The position numbers and the translations under genes were made by a program. A model generated the notes under the pieces. That model ran no database searches, was not told where the DNA came from, and saw only the letters and a program-made list of their open reading frames with translations. A stretch of DNA of 64,000 nt from Tribonema minus. Its lineage: Eukaryota > Sar > Xanthophyceae > Tribonematales > Tribonemataceae. Positions within the stretch are counted from its first letter, which is position 1, and every line of letters starts with the position of its first letter. Below, one piece after another: positions 22,695-35,200 of the stretch. The stretch covers positions 62,001 through 126,000 of the forward strand of contig JAFCMP010000532.1 in the NCBI GenBank assembly GCA_017506865.1, given 5' to 3'.

Positions 22695-24130
22695 TCACCA
22701 CATGAACTCAGAAGCGCCGTCCTCGCTGCCGGAGTCCGCATGCTCGTCCAAATTGAAGAGGTTCTGCACATCGCCCCCAACACGCGGCAGCGGGAGCCCA
22801 GTAACGTGCCCCCACATATCAAACATGGCGGGAGCGTCCCGATTGGCACGCATTGCCGCCATCTCTTCCGCGAAAAGGAATGAACTGAAATCATCGCAGG
22901 GGCAGCCGTTGGCGCGTGCCCACTGCCACAGCTCCAAGTGTTTGCGCTCCTCTGCAGCGTCACATGTCCGCTCATCCCAAGGGCAACCCTGCGCGCGGGC
23001 CCACTGCACCATCTGAAGGTCCCCTCGCTCGGCAGCAGATGCGCAGGTGCGCTCGTCCCAAGCGTACCCGCTGGCGCGCGCCCACTGCAGTACCTCCAGG
23101 CGCCCAGCCCTCGCAGCGATGTTGCACATCTCCGTGCTGCATGGGCAGCCATTGACGCGCGCCCACTGCAGCACCTGCAAGTGCCCTTGCTTGGCAGCAG
23201 CACTGCAGGTCCGCTCGTCCCAGGGGCAGCCGTTGGCACGGGCCCACTGCAGCACTGCTAGGTGCCCGCCTGCCGCTGCCCCCGAACACACTGTGTTGCT
23301 CCAGCGGCAGCAGTTGGCACGCGCCCACTGCAGCACCTCCAAGTGTCCTTGTTCCGCTGCAGCGGAGCATGTGAAACTGTTCCACGAGCTGCCAGTTTGG
23401 CGCAGCCACTGCAGCGCTTCCAGGTGCCCTCCCTCGGCGGCAAAGCGGCATACGTCCGCATCATGGCGAGAAGCACAACGCTGCCCCAGCAGCCACCGCA
23501 GCATCCGCACATGGCCCCTCCTGGCGGCGCAATAAGCGTGGTCGAGGTGCAGCGGCAGATCGTAATGGTTGCGGAGCAGCAGCAGTCCATCTAGGTCGCC
23601 ACGGCTGATGCAGGATTTGTGCGCCATTTGCGGGTGCATGCCGTTCCGTACGGCCCAGCGGAGCAGACTGATGCTGGAAGTGGATTCCTGCGCTACAGTC
23701 CGGAGCTTCTCTGGGGCGTCGTGTCTTCCGACAGCGCCATTAAAAGCCCGGCATGTGCTCCTGAGCATGAGGGACGGGAGAAGGAAGCCCAGGATGTGGG
23801 GAGCAAGGGAAGCATCCAGAATGGGGCTATCACCAGCGGCATGCTGCTGCTGCGCCATGTTATTCTGTAAACGAGCCTGATAGAGGCTGAACTGCTGAAG
23901 GCCTGTCACCACTCAAGTTGAATGTTGAAATAGGCGTCGTGTCCTTTGCATTGCTCGTTTGCTCCGAGAGGTGCGACAGCGCTTGCGGGTGGCGCTGATG
24001 GCGTGGGTGCACAAGCAGCAAGAGTAGCGAGGTTGCTGGCTCTGCCCGTGTGTGTGTGTGTTTGTGTCACGTTCCTTGTTGAAGCAGGCGTGTCCCCGTT
24101 TGAAGCAGGCAGCAGGTCCCTTCCCTTATG
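22460..24130. repeat. Second copy of a tandem gene duplication (first copy about 20,290-21,900)
   Basis: Homology covers 3' flank, coding region and ~270 bp of upstream sequence. Offset is constant at about 2,367 bp between the two start codons. Conservation of the upstream part suggests the promoter was duplicated too. Confidence 0.75.
22695..23858 (-). CDS. F-box/ankyrin-type repeat protein
   Basis: This single-exon gene encodes 387 residues. The ATG at 23,858 (MAQQQHAAGDSP) is chosen because the paralogue starts at the equivalent codon and upstream frames have no ATG. Residues ~13-45 read as an F-box (LAPHILGFLLPSLML, then STCRAF). Residues ~75-330 are about ten repeats of roughly 26 residues with core HLEVLQWARANGCPW and a following ERTCSAAA. 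This is the degenerate ankyrin-like type common in large protist families and in giant viruses. The C-terminal ~50 residues are acidic and non-repetitive. By family the role would be a substrate receptor for an SCF ubiquitin ligase, but neither partner nor substrate can be seen. It lies in a ~1.6-1.7-kb tandem duplication, spaced ~2.37 kb from its broken copy. Confidence 0.82.
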   Translation of the reverse strand: MAQQQHAAGDSPILDASLAPHILGFLLPSLMLRSTCRAFNGAVGRHDAPEKLRTVAQESTSSISLLRWAVRNGMHPQMAHKSCISRGDLDGLLLLRNHYDLPLHLDHAYCAARRGHVRMLRWLLGQRCASRHDADVCRFAAEGGHLEALQWLRQTGSSWNSFTCSAAAEQGHLEVLQWARANCCRWSNTVCSGAAAGGHLAVLQWARANGCPWDERTCSAAAKQGHLQVLQWARVNGCPCSTEMCNIAARAGRLEVLQWARASGYAWDERTCASAAERGDLQMVQWARAQGCPWDERTCDAAEERKHLELWQWARANGCPCDDFSSFLFAEEMAAMRANRDAPAMFDMWGHVTGLPLPRVGGDVQNLFNLDEHADSGSEDGASEFMW

Positions 24131-27100
24131 GGCTGACATAGGACTGGACATCAAGACTGTAGGGCAGATATAAGCGAGACTGTAGGGCAGATATAAGCGA
24201 GCATCGAAGACTGCATTGAAATGGCGAGTTCATGAACCATTGCGGCAGCAGCCTACTGAATTGCTGGGAAAGTTGGTGGTCAAGGGGTATCCTGACACCC
24301 AGAAGGGGCACAGCTATGCACTGCAAGTGTGCATAAGCTTCCTAAGCAGTGTTCTATTTAATTTTTAGCCAGAGTCACCTCACTAGTCGGCGCGAGCTGC
24401 AGACAGCTGTCAGACGTCGCACTGAACTCCTATAGGCAAAGGCGATGCTGTTGTATGCTGCCAAGTGTCATTAAAATAAATGCATCAGGGATGGCGCAAG
24501 GACAAGGCGCCGTTATCACATGCTTGTCACCAGCACCCCTATGGCTCCTGATCTCTCCATTGCATCCCATGGTGATTGCACACAATGCATTTAACTTTTT
24601 GCTTTGCAAACATAGACTTCATTAATGAATGAAGTCTTACTTCATCAGTGCCTTGCACCTGCACGTGCTGAGGTCATGTTGACAATGCACATGCGTCACC
24701 AGTCTGTTCAAAGTTGTGCATCCAAATGTTGCAACTGCGAATGAACAAGCTACAGAACAAGCACGGTCAAACACGCAGCATGACAGACTGCAGTGGGCTA
24801 CTGCCAAGTCCTTGCCATACAGTGCTCCGCCTGCGTGCACCCAGCACACCAGAGACTGTACCCCATGAAACAAGAAACTCATTCCTGTGTCATGTTTAAT
24901 ACTTGCAGCATTAGTGCGTCCACAAGCAGAGTTCACAGGAAAACGATGGCAGAGCAACAAAGCACGACGCGTGCCCGCATCAATCAGTCAGCAGCAACTG
25001 CTTGAACCCTCATGACGAACCCAAAGCACAAACGTCCATCTGAGTCCACGTGGAAACATGTGGGTGCAGCCATACGTTTCAGCATATGTACTGCTGCCCG
25101 CAAAACCGTGCATGCATACATGGAGGCACCACTGGCAGGCAGCTCCACTGCGCTTGCTAGATGTCCAGCCACGAATCCGGCCGCTGACCAGCACGGTACG
25201 CCATAGGCCCGTCAAGTGCCACGACGTATCAAGTGTCACCATTCAGGGCCACTTCAATGGCGACACCCAGTCAACCGTGTGCTGCATTGGCAGCAATCAG
25301 TCTCATCAGCTGGTGCTTTCAGTGGTCCGAGATGGCAGAGTGTTGGGATTTCTGCATGTTTGGTGAGGCATTCCACTGCACAGTGCAGACCCAGCTACTG
25401 GTAGGTGCAAAGCGACAGAGGAGCGTTCCGTGAGATGTATCTTGTATGGTCTGGTCCAGTAGCTGTTCTGGCAACTCAAAGTGCTGGTGCTCTGCCATTG
25501 CGTGGGGAACCAACCGCATTGCGGGGTGGCTGAAACACCTCCGACAGGCCCAGATTTCCGCTGAACCGCTGCATCATCGGCTGCCCATGCACGCACGTGC
25601 GGCGCCCATCAGTGCTCGTACACCACGCGCATACAAAACCCACTGCCACGACCATGCCCTGCAGACAAGTAGTGACCTTCAGTTGATGCCACCCCCCTGT
25701 ACATGCAATGCGCACGCTACGCAGTTTGTCGGATTCACCAACACATTCAGTAATACTGGTCAATGCGGGCAGCGGATGGCCTGGCGCACGCGCTGTCGTC
25801 CATCACTGCGGTGAGTACTGCGCTAGTTAGCGGCCCATCAATCATTCGTGCAGCGCTAATGTCATGAGTAGACCGCCATATTGTGCTGCTGCCAGTCACT
25901 AGGTGCTGAACCCAGCAGATCGCCCCATCTGCACCGGAAAACAGATGGCTGCGCCTCATTTGTAACAAGCGCTCTCGCTGTCAAGCGTCAGCCTTACACC
26001 GCAAGATCATTTGGCCGGTGCAGTTGCAGTAGGCGCCTAATGCAGTGCTCGCAGGATAGCCATACAGATGTATTCAGCGCCATACAGTTGTGTGCCGCTG
26101 CAAGACGCCACGGCAGACGACGGCCACATCACAGTGTGCCGCCACGAATCGCCGCGGCAGCTGTTGCTCTCAACTCTACACTGCCGCGTGTGCCGCCGCA
26201 CATCGCCGCAGCAGACCGTGCGCCCAATCGCATGCCAATTGTAAGTTGATGTGCCTGGCGCCAATGGGCCAGCTGCTCCCCGTGTGTCACTGCAGCTATT
26301 GCAAGCTTTTGATCTACACGGCAAGCCCGCCATCTTGCCACGCATGCGTCATTGATGCAAATTCCATCTAATCGACTTCCATTCATCCAACTCCTGGCCA
26401 AGGTGAGCAAGTGTTGTTGCTGATCAGGCCAGCCTGGCAGTGCATGCATGGTGGCAATTGGCACCACATTGGCAAGGAGTTCTGCAAGTAGACCCTACAA
26501 GAGTTCTTTGGCAGTATGTATACTTTTGTGAGCAGTACAAGAGGCAGATGCAGCTGCTGTGATGACCATGCTAGCAGTGGTGCTACACAAGCTTGTACTA
26601 TTGGACTGCTTACTGTAGAAATACTTGCAAACATGGTGCAACAAATCAGGAGCTTTTGCACCAGTGAACTTGCAGTTGAATACTGTTGACCTGTAGGCCT
26701 ATTGAACAAAACTTCATCAGGAGGGCACCAGGCCAATGGTACTGGTGTTCCCTCACCATGAAATGCATCACCTGTGGTTGAAGGCCAGGCTCAAGCAGAA
26801 TCATCCCGGCATCCATCCCTCTCCAGTTCACTGCAGTTGGTGGAGCACCAGCTCACCAGGTGGTCCCCCACAGTCACCCTCCTTCTCTCCTCTCTCCTTC
26901 GCCTTCTCCCTCAAAAGCTAACCTCCAGCTTTGTGTAGAGCCCACCAGAAAGATGACACTGCAGAACAAACCAGAGTCTTCATCATCAATTCGGCTCCAT
27001 TTTCAATGTGCTGCATGCGCTGCCAGACGTACAGCATGAGCTCCTGACCCACAACAATGACAGCACTCTTTGGCAGTCATGGATCGCCTCACGCAGCAGT

Positions 27101-28416
27101 GAAGACCTTCTGTGCGTAGGCTGGCTCTCAGTGCAAGTTTATCATAGTGCCCCCGAGCAGTTTCACCAAGAGCTTTCTGTTTTGCTCGGCAAATTGCTCA
27201 CGTGCGGTCATGTCACTGCGTGCTACAGCTGAACATGAGCCTGGCGCACCTGTCTGCAACGTATCGCCGGCACCGACTGCTTGCAGGCAGCGATCTGTTG
27301 GCACACGAGCGATGCGCACCCGCAGGTTGCAGAACTGGGAGCTGCCTGGCTGCGACGTACGTAGATCCTGTGCGTCCAGAGAAGATCGCAAAGCTCTCCC
27401 AAGCTCTCCCATACACTCGCATGCACAGCATGTCGCTCGGCTGCTGGAAGTCACCTGTGCAGCTGTGGTGTGAAGCTCCTGGTGGTGGCCTTGTGTCGCT
27501 GCCAGAGCTGCGCACTCCTCGGGACAGGAAGCGCTGCCTGGATACTGTGCCGCTTCGAGCCAGAGCTGGCGCTGCGCGAAGGAGATGGCAGCATGGCGCT
27601 TGTGTGTGCAGTGCAGTGGCTGGAGTGTGCAAGAGCACGTTGCAGTGTCTTTCCCCTCCCCAAAAGCACGGCTCAATTTTGTCGTGAAGCATAAACACTC
27701 ATTTCAACACACGGCGATAGCAAGGTGAGTGTGTGTCGCGGCTGCGCGTTGCGGCGGCGCGGATGAGGTCTATGTACTATATATAGCAGAGCCGCGGCAT
27801 CTCAGACGCCGCCGGTGGCCTTCACGCAGCGCCACGGGTCATCTTAGTCGGCACCAGATTTTCATGCAGAGGGGCGCGCAGGATATCTTGGCAGGCTTGG
27901 CCTGGCGCGGCGCGGTTGTGGCTGTCAGAGTATCGGATATGCGTAGTCTGCGCCCTGTCGCCGGCCCCCCCTTCGCCAGCTGCCGCGTGTGCGAGCATCA
28001 CCCTCCCTCTGCAGCCCCTTCCATGACTTTCGAAGGGCGAAAGAGCGCGTGAGCGATGGCGATCCCGTGAGCGCTCCGGAGCGAGTGGGCCTATCTCACT
28101 TCTGCTGCCCCCTCACCTCTGCAAAACCTCCATGCCCCTTGAAGACCTTTAGATGGTCAACACAGTGTACTTCAACCAGGCAGCCTATGACTCCACTCTG
28201 CAAAAGTCCAGAATGGCATGGCTGCTTCACTGGGGAGCTGTGATGTGGATGTTAGCTGACCTCTGCTTCATCAAATTGCCTGCATGTTTTTCTCAGGTGC
28301 AAGAACAAGCTTTTTGGGAAGAAGAACAGAACTGGAGCAAAGAAAAACACAAAAAACAAAAACAAAAACAGCATAGCATAGCATAGCAATAGCATTGGTG
28401 ACAGCATTGGTCAACC
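23859..28416. other. Long stretch with no supported gene
   Basis: The first ~270 bp is the duplicated upstream region of the repeat gene. A perfect 24-bp doublet containing AGACTGTAGGGCAGATATAA lies at about 24,153-24,201. Open frames of 150-180 codons overlap on both strands at 27,128-27,698, without family motifs or splice context. Just before the next gene, 28,348-28,390 is A-rich with CATAGCATAGCAATAGCATT repeats. Confidence 0.45.
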
Positions 28417-30590
28417 ATGGCGCGTCTCAGGGGGCACGAGGCCACCCTGGTGATCCTTCCGGATGGGACTGTGCGCTTGGGCGCGCGCACCGGTAAGTGC
28501 CATTTGTGTTTATGATGTCTGAGACTCTCCATCGTGTACTCGCCCTGTACATGTGTACTCACCTTGTGCTTTTATTATATTCCACTTGTGGCTGTGGAAA
28601 TGCCATGTTGTAGGTGTGTCGCCTTGTTCTCACTCTTGGATGTAGCATGCAAAGCTTGCACGCCAAACCCCGCCCCCCACATCACCCCCAACAAAGCACT
28701 CGCAAGCGATTGTCCCCCACATACTAGCAGGGATACCAAACAAAGCTACAAGACTCTCCCCCCACAGACAGACCCGTCTTAGGGCCACCCAGCTTGTACT
28801 TTTTATTAATTCTCGCTCAGGGCGCGAAAAAGCCCAGATGATTGGCATCTAGCTGTAAGGAATCTACATGTCCTATAGTAGCATGAGCCCGTACATACAT
28901 GTTATGTGAACACGGCTGTTGGATCTGCCCACTGCACGCCATCGCATTGATGATGCCTGAACCATCACAAACTTTGCACATACATCGTCATCCCGCACGT
29001 GTGCCTCTCTGAGACCATGCATGCTACCGTCAGCACTGCTCAACACAAGCATCACCCGTGTCGCGTGCGCAGGTCCGGCCATTGTCGAGAACAGGGGCAG
29101 GAAGGCCTGCCACCTGGCGTGTGCGACGGCGACCGCGGCGCTGGCGCCAGCTGTGCTGGGCAGCCGGTCGCTGGGCGCATGGAACGGAGTGCTGCTGATC
29201 AGCGGCTTTGTCGTCGGCATGGGCGCCTTCCACGTTGTGGTGGTTGAGTGGGGTGAGTACATTGATTGCTTGTGCACAATGCTTGTCTCCCATGCTGAGC
29301 ATCCACAAATGGACATATGGCTTTGTGTCAAGTGATGTTGCGCTTGGTTTCGCACACCCGCAGGTGAGCATGGTGACGTCGATGAAACGTCAGAACATAC
29401 GTGGTATAGCAGCACTCCCGTTCACAATTCTACTTGCGAGGCACGTGGTTGCTTCATGTCACTATCCAGTCAACTTGTCACAGCGCCACCTACAAATGAC
29501 GTGGCGCAGAATCTGCACCGGCATGACCGCATGCATCCAGCTGTCAGTGTGTTAAAGGACTGCCATATGCCATACTCCTGACGTTTTCACAGGCGGCGCT
29601 GTCCGAGACACGTGGGCGAAGACCATGGCAGGTACGTCCCCACAAGAACGACGCCTGCAAACTAATGTACCAATAGTGTACACCACTGCACTGCGGTAAT
29701 AACACACAAATTTGAGCAACGAGTGGCAGTCGTAAAGTCGCAAACAATTCCAGCACACGGTCCTCAGCAACACAGCACACCAGAACCGCTTGCAGAGCAG
29801 TAGGTGGCGCGCCACGCCGTGCAACATGCGCATGCAGCAGCGACTGCTCCTTGCAAATATACAGGTAAGTCGATCTGCTAGCGGCGCCATCGCAGTTGCA
29901 CACTCATCATCGCCTGCGCGGCGGGCTGCGTCTAAACGCTGTTGTCATGTCATGTCAAAGCTTGTGCTCAAGCTATGTGCCCTGTTGCGCTCTGGGATGC
30001 GCGCCGCCGTCGCCATCGCTATCGCCACACAGGTACCGTTGTCACATCAGCATATCGAAAGTTACCTTTGTTTTCTGATCCCGAAAGTTGGCACCAGCAC
30101 CGATGGCCGTGCGCCAGCAGCTTGCTGTGCATTCGCTCCAAGTCCGCGCCGCCACGGCTTGCCATCCCGTCAAGCGCTCTTCTACAATGTACCTGTGCGT
30201 GACGCCACCGCACTCTGGCAGCCCTTAGACAGAGCGCGCTTACGCGCCGCCTCGCGCCGCCCGCGCCGCCCCCCCCCCCGCCGCTGAGCCGTGCCCCTGC
30301 TCTCTCATGTCTCCATCAGCTGCTGCGCGCCCTGCTGCTCTGCTGCATGTCGCTCCTTGCCCTTGAGTTTGTCTTTGCAGCAGCAGCCTCTGCTGTGCGC
30401 GCCTTGCTGCTTCAGCTTACATGCAGATGTGTCTCCCAAATGCCACATACTGCACACACCCTCCCCTTCCCCGCAGCTCAGCCCCCGTTGCTGTGACGCT
30501 GCTGCAGCAGTCCTGCTGAGCGCCCTGTCAGATCACCCCTTTGCTGTCAAGAAGGCAGCAACAGCAGCCATCGCTGCAGAACTACAATAA
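28417..30590 (+). CDS. Multi-exon membrane-protein gene, or 5' part of the giant gene downstream
   Basis: The ATG at 28,417 in context accATGg opens exon 1 (28,417-28,492; MARLRGHEATLVILPDGT). Phase-consistent exons follow at 29,073-29,252, 29,593-29,631, 29,776-29,864, 29,961-30,032, 30,320-30,394 and 30,477-30,590, where a TAA ends the frame. The first three exons are strong (GT-AG, phase 1-1-1). The later four are chosen because they keep phase and encode hydrophobic helices such as LLISGFVVGMGAF, AAVAIAIATQ and LLCCMSLLALEFVF. The composition (Ala, Val, Leu with scattered Arg/Lys) is the same as in the exons from 32,222, and the final segment FAVKKAATAAIAAELQ recalls them too. It could therefore be the N-terminal part of that gene with a missed exon, or a separate small membrane protein. 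No known family is recognised. Confidence 0.5.
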
Positions 30591-31279
30591 CAGCATCCCA
30601 CGTTGAGCGCGCCACTTCCTCTGTCCCCCGCAGCTCCTCGCCAACTTTGAATACGAGAAAGCTGCATTCGAATGATACAAAACTGCCGTTTATGTGCACA
30701 CAGAGCTCTGGCGCTGTTGCTCTGGCGCCGTTGTTGAGGCTTTGGTGTCTGTCTTGTGTCGGCTGTGAAGAACAAGCTGCGAAGAACGAGCTGTGAACGG
30801 GCAGCCTCAAAGCTGCAGCCAAGCTCTGCTGCCACTGTTGCATTTTTCGCCTCGCCGCAAGGCCCGCGGCGGCATTGCAGCAGTTCGTCCTGTAGGGACT
30901 GGCTTTGCACTCAGGGTGCCGCTGCCAACGACGCTAGAGATTGAGCTGCATCAGAGGAGTCCGGCTGAAGCTGCAGTAGAACACACGATGATCGTCGTGT
31001 CCCTCCCGCCGAGCAGTAGTTGAGACCCAGCCGCCAGCGCGCCGCATTTGCCTTCCACCCAGTCAGCATGAGCCCTATAGCAGGAGCCAGCGCCAGCAGT
31101 AAATCCAGTGGCAATTTAATCCACACATCCTGAGCTCGAGCTTTGGCGCATGTCCTATCTTTGAAAAAAAAGAAATATAGTGGTTCCACAGTTGTTATTA
31201 AGGACTATTATGCTTACACACAGGGTTAGGTTAGGATGTAGGGTTTAACCCCCCATTTAGGCCCCCTAACCCTAGGCAA

Positions 31280-31303
31280 GACTCGTGAGTAGACTCACGA
31301 GTC
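31280..31303. other. Perfect 11-bp hairpin
   Basis: GACTCGTGAGT and ACTCACGAGTC are separated by two bases. No T-run follows, and a function is not apparent. Confidence 0.6.
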
Positions 31304-31534
31304 AACTTGCGCATCAACAATGACTTGGTAGCGAGTTGTGCCAGCTGTGCCGTGAGAGGTCGACCCTCGTCCAGGCGAATCACCAGGCAAAAGCCTACGG
31401 TACAGGACAGGGAGGCCATAGGGTTTGAAGTTAGGCTGTGCCAGGAGTCCTTGCGCTAGTAGGGTTTACGATTATTTACCATGTCAGTGCCCCCCCCCCC
31501 CCCCCGCCGTCTCCCCCCGTTCTAGTAGAGTTCG

Positions 31535-31690
31535 GTGTTACTGCACGCGAGCGCTGACTCCGTCAGCACCGCTCCGCACTTGAAGATGGCCACCGTCACG
31601 AGCGTGAACTTCTTGACGATGACAATGATGCGGCGGGGCGTGCGCGTCGCCGCCGTGCCTGCGCCGGGCAGCACCAGCGCCGCGTCCATT
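31535..31690 (-). pseudogene. Inverted fragment of the 32,222-32,623 exon
   Basis: Read on the minus strand it encodes an Ala/Val-rich peptide with KCGAVLTESALAC. This is identical at that point to the plus-strand exon, and the two DNA blocks share GTGCGGAGCGGTGCTGACGG. The match fades at both ends. It is an exon fragment copied in reverse orientation. Confidence 0.75.
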
Positions 31691-31704
31691 TGCTGCGCAA
31701 TGTT

Positions 31705-31910
31705 TCAAGTCCCTCGTGCTTTGCATAGTTTGTTCCCACTGTTCTCTGCACAGATCTCCGCGGTTTGTACTTCATGCTGTGTGACCACCATCCGCTATGC
31801 GTGTGCACGCGTGCGGTGAAACACTATCATCAGACATCAGCACCTTGCCCCCCCCCCCATCAGATACCACCCCCCTCCCCCCCCCCCCTGCTCTTATCGC
31901 TTCCCTTTGT
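31705..31910 (+). repeat. Direct copy of intron sequence from 32,805-32,990
   Basis: Shared features include TCCCTCGTGC, TGTGCGGTGAAAC-like text and CATCAGATAC followed by long C runs. Together with the adjacent inverted exon piece it forms a composite duplication. Confidence 0.65.
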
Positions 31911-32221
31911 TGCGTGATACCGGCTTCGGTTATACTGTGCCGGCTGCACGCTCACAATTGTGTCAGTACTTGAAGTTGGCAATAATGACAAGGGGCAGAC
32001 CCACCAGCTGACACAGTTGCTCCTACCGCGCTTCCTCGCACGTCTCAACTCACTCTCACACACATCCATAACCGAAGTATGAAGTCAATGCGTATCTGTT
32101 GATATAGTTTCATCTACTTTTAGGGGAAGGGCTAGTGTGAGGGTTGGTATCAGATATGGGATTGGGGTTAGACACTGTATCCTGACCTTGCTTGTTGCTT
32201 GCGCCCCCTGCCCTCTTGTAG

Positions 32222-35200
32222 AGCTGGACGACCTTGATACCGCCACAGCGACGGCAATGGCGGAGGAACTCATCGTGGCGCCTGCAGCGGACACGGCGCT
32301 GGCGCTGACCGGCGCGGGAACGGCGGCGACGCGCGCGCACGGCCGCATCTACATCATCGCCAAGAAGTTTGCCGTGGTGACGGTGGCAGTGCTCAAGTGC
32401 GGAGCGGTGCTGACGGAGTCAGCGCTCGCGTGCGTCCAGCGCGTGGTGACTGCCGTCGTGACGGTGGCGGTCGGCGCGCTGCAGTGGACCGCGGCGGCGG
32501 CGGCGACGGCGGTCGTGGTGTACCAGCACGGCGCAGAGGCGGCGTCGTTCGCGGCGCAAATCGTCATGGCAGCGGCGGTCTCGGCCGCGGTGTTGGCGGC
32601 AATGCTCGCAGCAGCTCAACTAGGTACTGCAGTTGAAACTGACTTAGCTGATAATTACATGTTTCTGTTTTCTCTGACCATGGCCTTGATAGCATGTGCC
32701 GATTGGGCTGTGTCCGGCGCACTTGCTTTTGTGTGTGCACCGTCTGCTCCACGAGCTACCCTCTACAGCCTTCTCCCTGTGCTGGAGCTGTGCATTTGCT
32801 GCCTCAAATCCCTCGTGCGCAGCATGTTTTGTTCCCAGTGAACCTCCGTGTGCCATTTGCACTCCATGCTGTATTCCCACCCTCCATGCGCGCAGGCACG
32901 TGTGCGGTGAAACGCAATCATCCGACGCCATCATCCCCCCTCCCCCCAATCAGATACCTACCCCCCCCCCCCCCACACCCCTTCTCCTTCGCTTCACCTC
33001 GTGCAGGGGTGCTCATTGTCAGCTTCGCCGCCGCCTGCGAGGCCAGGGCGCGCGACACCGCGACAGCGGCGCAGCGCTCCATCCGCGCGGCCGCCACGGC
33101 CGCCGTCAACACCACCACCACCAGCGCGCGCCGCGCTGCAGCAACTTGCGCGGCCAAGACGCGTGCGGGCGCGGCAGCGGCGCAGCGCTCCATCCGCGCG
33201 GCCGGCATAGCCGCCGCCGACGCCACCATCACCGGCGCGCGCCGCGCTGCAGCAGCTTGCTCGGCCAAGACATGCGCGGCCGCGGCAGCGGCGCAGTGCG
33301 CCATCCGCGTCGCCGGCACAGCCGTCGTAGACGCCACCACCACCGGCGCGCGCCGCGCCGCTGCGGCGCTGTCGTGCGGCGCGGCGGCGCTGTCGTGGGG
33401 CGCGGCGGCGCTGTGCTGCTGGCTGCTGCACGCGCTGCGCAGTGGCGTGCTCGCCGTCGGCAGCGCCATGCGGAGCGCTGCCGTCGCCACCAAGAACGGC
33501 GCCGTGACGTGCGTTTGCAAGCTGCGCGGCGCCGCGGCGGCGGCGGGTCGAGCGCTGCTGCGGAGAGCGCGCGACGCCGCGAGCGCGACGGTCGAGTGGG
33601 TCGCCAGCGCGTGGGCGCATGTGTGGATCTCGGCGTACGTGGCGTGGGCGCGCGCCAAGTATGCGGTGAGTGATGGGTTGTGGTACTTCAACTTGAAGTA
33701 CTGTGGAGGGCGATGATGCTGCGGACTGTGCTGTGGGCGTTTGACTCGTTGGCTAGTGTGGCGTCAGGGGAGGGGATGGGGTGTCCACGCATTCAAGCGA
33801 CGAGACAGATGCTTCTGCTAAGCAGTACAGGCCTCGTACGCAAGGCCCCGATGCCATAGGACCTACTCAACTACTTGAAGTACGCTACTTCAACAACACA
33901 ATCTCACTCCCTACGCGCGCACCGCCGCCCCGCACTTCGCTCTCCACCGTGAGCTGCAGGCCATGATCGCCGCGCGTCTGCTCGTGCCTTCCGCGGCCAC
34001 TCACCTGGCGTACATGCCGGCCCGCACCATCGTCATCCCCGCCTGCGCGCGCGCGCTCGCCGCCACCGGCCTGGGCCCCCTGCTCTACGCATACCTGCCG
34101 TCGTGGGACGCGGTCGTGACGTTCACGCTGGCCCTCGCATGCCTGCAGCTGCTGGGCATCTGGTGCAGCGCGCTCTGGGGCAGCTGCGTGGGCGCAGGTG
34201 AGCGCTGACTGCATCATGTCACGGCTCAGCAGCGGCTGCGTTGCGTCTACTTGGTGCCAGTTTCAGTTTGAGGTTGTCTTCCCCAATTGCTGTTGCGCGG
34301 GAAGCGAGTCGCCTCTCGTTGAAGTGTAAAGCGGCGCTGTGTGCACGCCACCTAGGGGGGGGGGGGCGGCGTCAAGTTCAAGTGTTGCAAATTGAAGTGT
34401 TGACGCAAATTTGGCCATGTTGAACCTTGTACGCCATGCGGTGTGTGTTTGACGGCAAGTGAAGCGTCTGATCAGGGACAAATGTCTCTATGATATGGTG
34501 ATGTCAAGGGCTTATGTGGGCTGCTTGAACACATCAGGCAATCGTTTGTACAACAAGCTTACGAAGAAAGCATCCAACCTGCCTCAACGTCAACTGCAGT
34601 ACATGGCTGAAGCCACCGCATCGCGCGCCCAAAATCGGCATACATGAAGCTGCGTTCCCCTGCAGTATACGGCTGCATGCTCAACATAACACGTGTTGCG
34701 CTTCTGCTTGCCGCCATGCATCGCAGCGATCCGCAAGATCTGCCGCTTTGTGGCTCCAGCGGTGGTGGGCTTCCTCACGCTGGAACTCGCTGCATTCGCT
34801 CTGCTTCAGGTATGCACCCAGACTACATAGAAGTATATTGAGGCCCGACGTGGGATGCGTACAGATGATCCAGAAGCCGCCGTGTGACGTGCCATTGGCG
34901 ATCAACTTCAAGTGCCGGGAGCTCCCATGAATTTGCATGCCGCACTTATCCTACAGCAGCGTTCAGCAGCTGATTGACGGTCGAAGTTGTCATGCACTCC
35001 AGCGCCCTGATCCCACAACGCTCAAAGCCATAGAACTGATCGATGCCTTATTATCGTGACCCCGCTGCAGCTGGTCGGCCTGTACGTCCCTATGACGGTG
35101 TTCAGCGTGTGGGGCCTTCCGAGCTGCCTGCTGGGATGGGACTCTGCCATCGCCGTCTACAAGCTGATGGAGCCCTGGCTGAGCGTTGCTGCCAAGATGC

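Larger units (their letters stand above)
30591..32221. other. Spacer with rearranged pieces of the neighbouring gene
   Basis: Contains a minus-strand exon-like hydrophobic stretch (31,135-31,030, WIKLPLDLLLALAP), TTAGG-rich sequence at 31,205-31,275, and a perfect short hairpin. It also holds an inverted exon fragment and a duplicated intron fragment, each listed separately. No continuous gene is supported. Confidence 0.5.

Noticed and set aside
27128-27698. Protein-coding gene from overlapping 150-180-codon frames on both strands
   Set aside because: Frames are open on both strands, with no motif, splice context or homology to neighbours. Composition explains them.
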